Positions 60,843 to 64,000 of a DNA stretch of 64,000 nt are shown here, piece after piece; the stretch's first letter is position 1, and each line of letters starts with the position of its first letter. Source of the DNA: Candidatus Leptovillus gracilis (GTDB taxonomy: Bacteria > Chloroflexota > Anaerolineae > Promineifilales > Promineifilaceae); contig JADJXA010000004.1 of NCBI GenBank assembly GCA_016716065.1, positions 395,668-459,667 on the forward strand. The letters are read 5' to 3'. The notes beneath the pieces are model-generated. The model did no database searches, was not told where the DNA came from, and worked only from the letters and a program-made list of their open reading frames with translations. The position numbers and the translations under genes are program-made.

Positions 60843-62873
60843 TTAGATTGGATAAATCTCAGAAGATTTGTCCAATCTTCCGTACTGAAACGTAGCCTGA
60901 CAAACGCGCAATAATTCGCCGACGCTCCACGCTTTGGCAATGCAGCCGCGCGGCGTAAAGGGTGGGTCGCCATCAAAAACATCGCTGATGCTGCCTACCC
61001 CATAATCCGACAGGTGATGGAGCAAAGGGGTCAGGAAGGAGCGGGCCTGTTCCGGGTCATTATAAACCCGTAAGTGGGCCTGGACAAATGGCCCCATTAA
61101 CCAGCTCCACACTGTGCCCTGGTGGTAAGCGGCGGCGCGCTGCTGTTCGTCGCCGCCGTAGCTGCCGATATAGGCCGGATCGCTGCGGGTGAGGGTGCGC
61201 AGGCCGTGGGAGGTCAGCAGGTGACGGCCGCAGCCATCTACGATCTCTTTTTGTTGTTCGGGGGTCAGTGGGCTGTAGGGCAGAGAGGCGGCCAGAAGTT
61301 GGTTGGGGCGCAGGCGGGCATCGTTGGACTTGCTTCCATCGGGCTTGGGTACATCTATAATGTCGAAGCAGCGCTGGTTTTCGGCGTCCCAGAAGCGGGC
61401 AAAGCCGGTTTTGGCTTTAGCGGCCAGGTCTTCGTAATTGAGGCTTTCGTAACCCAGGATGGCGGCAAATTCGGCCATGATGCACAGGGCGTTGTACCAG
61501 AGGGCATTCACCTCCACCGGTTTGCCGATGCGCGGCGTAACGACCCAGTTGGCGGCTTCGGCGTTCATCCAGGTGAGGCGATGGCCTTGTTCACCGGCGA
61601 AGAGCAGGCCGTCGGCGTGGTCTACGCCGATGTTGTAGCGCGTTCCGCGTTGGTGCCAGGCGATGATGTCTTGCAGCGCGGGATAGAGTTCGCGGACGAG
61701 GTGCATGTCTTGGGTGGCGGCGTAGTAGGCGCGGATGGCTTCGAAGTACCAGAAGGTGGCGTCTACGGCGTGGTATTCCGGTTTTTCGGCGCCGTCGGGG
61801 AAGCGATTGGGTAACATGCCCTGGTCTATGAAGTAGGCGTAGGTGCGCAAAATGGTGGCGGCGTCTTCATGCCGGCCGGTGGTCAGCAGCAGCCCGGGCA
61901 GGGCGACCATGGTGTCGCGGCTCCAATCGCTGAACCAATGATACCCTGCCAGGATGGAACGGCCGTTGGGTCGGGTGGGTAACGGCCGTTTCACCACAAA
62001 CTGGTCGGCCGCCAGCACCAGTTGGTTCATGTAGGGTTGGTAGGCGGGGTCGGAGCAGATGTGGCTGGCCTTGTTTAGCAAAGAGGCTTCATATTCTTCC
62101 CGTTTGGTGTAAGCGGCCGTGCCGTCCAATTTGGGCGTCGTTTCGGTGCTAAACACAAATGTGACCGATTCGCCGGCCTGCAAAGTGATCTCAAAATCTC
62201 CGGCGTGCAGATTGTCTTCGATGGCGTCCAGGCCGCGATTGGCCTCGCGCATGAGGAAGAAACGGCGATACCAATCGTGCTGCGGCGTGGTAGTGGCCCG
62301 GTCGCTTAACAAATAATAAGGCACAGCCCCATCATAGGCGGTCACTTTGAGACCTTTTTTGATGGGGTCAATTTTCATATTCCAGTTATCGGCGTGAGAG
62401 TTATTGTGTGAGTTACGGTAATTTACCAGGACACGGGCGCTTAATTTCAGGGGTTTTATGCCGCGACGTAAACGGTATTGGACGTAAGTGGTGTTGGCCC
62501 CCTGCTGCATCCAGATACGCTTTTCTAACAAGGCATCGGCAAACGCGAAGTTCCAGACAGGAGTGGTTCCACGGAGGCAAAATTCTTCCAGGTATTGATA
62601 ACCGGTCGGTTTGAGGACGCCGCCCGTCCAGCGATCAATGTATAGGGGGTAGTCGTGGTTGTCGTAAACGGCCGTTTCCTCCAACTTAGACACCAACAAC
62701 ATCCGGCCGACCGGCGGCTGCATGGGCACAAACAGCAGGCCATGATAGCGGCGCGTGAGTAAACCGGCAATTGTCCCCGATGCAAACCCGCCGATGCCGT
62801 TGGTGACCAGCCATTCGCGCCGTTCCGTATTGGCTAAATCGCCACAAACGTCTCTTCCAAATTCAATGACCAT
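60843..62873 (-). CDS. Glycogen debranching enzyme, archaeal/bacterial GDE type (amylo-alpha-1,6-glucosidase)
   Basis: 676 residues from the ATG after CAGGAGCGTGTG. The enzyme should hydrolyse alpha-1,6 branches of glycogen. The N-terminal beta domain (NGIGGFASGTIAGLLTRRYH, GLLFVPMQPPVGRMLLVSKL) and the (alpha/alpha)6-barrel C-terminal part (GYHWFSDWSRDTMVALPGLL near residue 315, MLPNRFPDGAEKPEYHAVDA, YNIGVDHADGLLFAGEQGHR, YHQGTVWSWLMGPFVQAHLR) are those of the GDE_N/GDE_C family. Family length is about 640-700. Its final codon lies inside the hairpin at 60845-60878. Confidence 0.9.
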   Translation of the reverse strand: MVIEFGRDVCGDLANTERREWLVTNGIGGFASGTIAGLLTRRYHGLLFVPMQPPVGRMLLVSKLEETAVYDNHDYPLYIDRWTGGVLKPTGYQYLEEFCLRGTTPVWNFAFADALLEKRIWMQQGANTTYVQYRLRRGIKPLKLSARVLVNYRNSHNNSHADNWNMKIDPIKKGLKVTAYDGAVPYYLLSDRATTTPQHDWYRRFFLMREANRGLDAIEDNLHAGDFEITLQAGESVTFVFSTETTPKLDGTAAYTKREEYEASLLNKASHICSDPAYQPYMNQLVLAADQFVVKRPLPTRPNGRSILAGYHWFSDWSRDTMVALPGLLLTTGRHEDAATILRTYAYFIDQGMLPNRFPDGAEKPEYHAVDATFWYFEAIRAYYAATQDMHLVRELYPALQDIIAWHQRGTRYNIGVDHADGLLFAGEQGHRLTWMNAEAANWVVTPRIGKPVEVNALWYNALCIMAEFAAILGYESLNYEDLAAKAKTGFARFWDAENQRCFDIIDVPKPDGSKSNDARLRPNQLLAASLPYSPLTPEQQKEIVDGCGRHLLTSHGLRTLTRSDPAYIGSYGGDEQQRAAAYHQGTVWSWLMGPFVQAHLRVYNDPEQARSFLTPLLHHLSDYGVGSISDVFDGDPPFTPRGCIAKAWSVGELLRVCQATFQYGRLDKSSEIYPI
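60845..60878. repeat. Hairpin overlapping the 3' end of the debranching-enzyme gene
   Basis: agattggataaatct (60845-60859) pairs with agatttgtccaatct (60864-60878) with one mismatch. It shares the agattgg...ccaatct words with the leuC hairpin at 29457-29489. Confidence 0.65.
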
Positions 62874-63194
62874 CACACGCTCCTGTATGCCGAGTGAGTT
62901 CGGACGTGGTTTCGATAAGAGTTTGCTGGATACGGCCGTTCATTCATGACAATTGGGGTTAGAATAGACAACAATGTACACTGCGATGGCTTGGGTTTCT
63001 TTTTTAGAATACTCCATGACATCTGGCCTGTAAATGCCATAGATCATCATTTTACCCTAACGATGTTCACTGGTTTCTTGCATTCTAACCTAATTTAGCG
63101 AATGTGGCGCGTCATACTGCCCGTTTCGCTGCGTCACTTTGGTATCTTCCCACCACGTCATTTGTATCAAATCGCATTCGAGGAGAATAGCCTG
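62874..63194. other. Intergenic region between divergent debranching-enzyme and gnd genes
   Basis: 321 nt without a gene. It must hold the promoters of both divergent genes. Apart from the ribosome sites at each end, no repeat, hairpin or clear promoter was recognised. Confidence 0.4.
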
Positions 63195-64000
63195 ATGAAC
63201 GATTCTAAACAGACAATGGCCGACATCGGCCTGATCGGCCTGGCCGTGATGGGGCAAAATTTAGCCCTGAATATGAGCGACCACGGATTCACTGTAGCGG
63301 TTTATAACCGCACAGACGAAATAACCACAGAATTTTTGGCCGGCAGCGCCCAAGAAAGCAACCTGACTGGCGTTTACTCCATAGCCGAACTGGTTGCAAA
63401 CTAAAACGGCCGCGCCGGGTGATGTTGATGATCAAAGCCGGTCGGCCGGTTGATGATGTCATCGCCCAGCTTGTTCCCCTTCTGGAACCGGGCGACATCA
63501 TCATAGACGGGGGCAATTCCAACTATCAGGATACCACGCGCCGCACGCAGGCGCTTGAAGCTCAGGGTTTCCTGTTTGTCGGCAGCGGCGTTTCTGGCGG
63601 CGAAGAAGGTGCGCGGCATGGCCCCTCGCTGATGCCTGGCGGTTCGCCGGCCGCCTGGCCGCACATCAAAGAGATTTTCCAATCCATCGCCGCTAAAGTA
63701 GCCGATGGCACGCCTTGCTGTGATTGGGTTGGTGAAGAAGGCGCGGGCCATTTTGTCAAAATGGTCCACAATGGCATTGAATATGGCGATATGCAGTTGA
63801 TCAGCGAGGTCTATGACCTGATGCGCACTGTGTTGGGTCTGTCCCCGGCAAAGATGAGCCGCATTTTTAGTGACTGGAATCGGGGTAAGCTGGATTCTTA
63901 TCTCATTGAGATCACCGCCGACATTCTGGCCGTCGTGGCCGAAGATGGCGCCCCATTGGTGGACAAGATACTCGATTCGGCCGGGCAAAAGGGGACGGAA
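63195..64000 (+). pseudogene. gnd: 6-phosphogluconate dehydrogenase (decarboxylating), one frameshift, 3' end outside window
   Basis: The ATG at 63195 follows GAGGAGAATAGC. NADP-binding N-terminus: ADIGLIGLAVMGQNLALNMS (residues 9-28) and VYNRT. Translation stops at 63402-63404 because one T is missing: AACTAAAACGG where AACTTAAAACGG is expected. In the restored frame it continues with LKRPRRVMLMIKAGRPVDDV, GDIIIDGGNSNYQDTTRR, FVGSGVSGGEEGARHGPSLM and GAGHFVKMVHNGIEYGDMQL (catalytic Lys and substrate site), with no further break to the window end. The enzyme oxidises 6-phosphogluconate to ribulose 5-phosphate in the pentose phosphate pathway. A read error is likelier than a dead gene. Confidence 0.88.

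Overview
The window is about 64 kb of a bacterial chromosome with moderately high G+C. It reads best as a member of the Chloroflexota, probably an uncultured Anaerolineae-like lineage. This is inferred from gene content: an nSTAND/WD40 giant protein, GGDD-type phosphofructokinases, a citramalate synthase beside the leucine genes, exported proteins with an FLPLI-type C-terminus, and DUF1992 and DUF6391-like proteins. No rRNA, tRNA, CRISPR array, phage or transposase gene was seen.

Layout. 1-12.0 kb, mostly minus strand: the start of a heavy-metal P-type ATPase; a di-haem peroxidase fused to a beta-helix; a lipoprotein cytochrome c; a beta-propeller lipoprotein; a plant/cyanobacterial-type lycopene cyclase; a 1372-residue STAND NTPase with WD40 repeats; and an RlmI-like rRNA methyltransferase. 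12.2-16.5 kb, plus: a shortened homoserine kinase and a pyruvate dehydrogenase operon (E1alpha, E1beta, E2) in which both E1 genes are frameshifted. 16.7-21.4 kb, plus: an OmpR-type regulator, a receiver/GAF/PAS histidine kinase and a PucR-type regulator. 21.5-32.5 kb, plus: a branched-chain amino acid operon, ilvB-ilvN-ilvC-leuA-(methyltransferase)-leuC-(small membrane ORF)-(unknown)-leuD-cimA. It is preceded by a leader peptide full of Val/Leu/Ile codons and an attenuator. leuB follows at 36 kb, after a toxin-antitoxin pair, a J-domain protein, a YbaK-like deacylase and an unknown exported protein. 37-44.7 kb, minus: two tandem phosphofructokinases, holA, a DUF6391-like protein, murE and a gamma-glutamyltransferase. 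45-52.8 kb: two paralogous exported proteins, then a plus-strand envelope-glycan set (methyltransferase, GT2, YfhO/PMT-like fusion) and a DUF1992 protein. 52.8-62.9 kb, minus: two tandem WS/DGAT acyltransferases each ending in a ComEA-like HhH domain, a histidine phosphatase, a TPR membrane protein, two M20 peptidases and a glycogen-debranching enzyme. The window ends in a frameshifted 6-phosphogluconate dehydrogenase.

The branched-chain set covers most steps from pyruvate to valine, leucine and (through citramalate) isoleucine. ilvD and ilvE are not in the window. The attenuator gives a concrete model for end-product control of the whole operon.

Three genome-wide habits stand out. First, the octamer palindrome ACGGCCGT occurs about 28 times in the first 10 kb alone, far above chance. 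Second, many intergenic gaps carry hairpins whose arms are short words repeated in tandem; the words differ from gap to gap, but the same word sets recur at distant loci. Third, a REP-like cruciform repeat carries a ribosome-binding site at its edge and lies directly before leuB and before a peptidase gene.

Six single-base indels, mostly in short homopolymers, break pdhA, pdhB (twice), the end of rlmI, the start of an exported-protein gene, and gnd. Their type suggests residual long-read assembly errors more than gene decay, so the affected proteins are probably intact in the organism.
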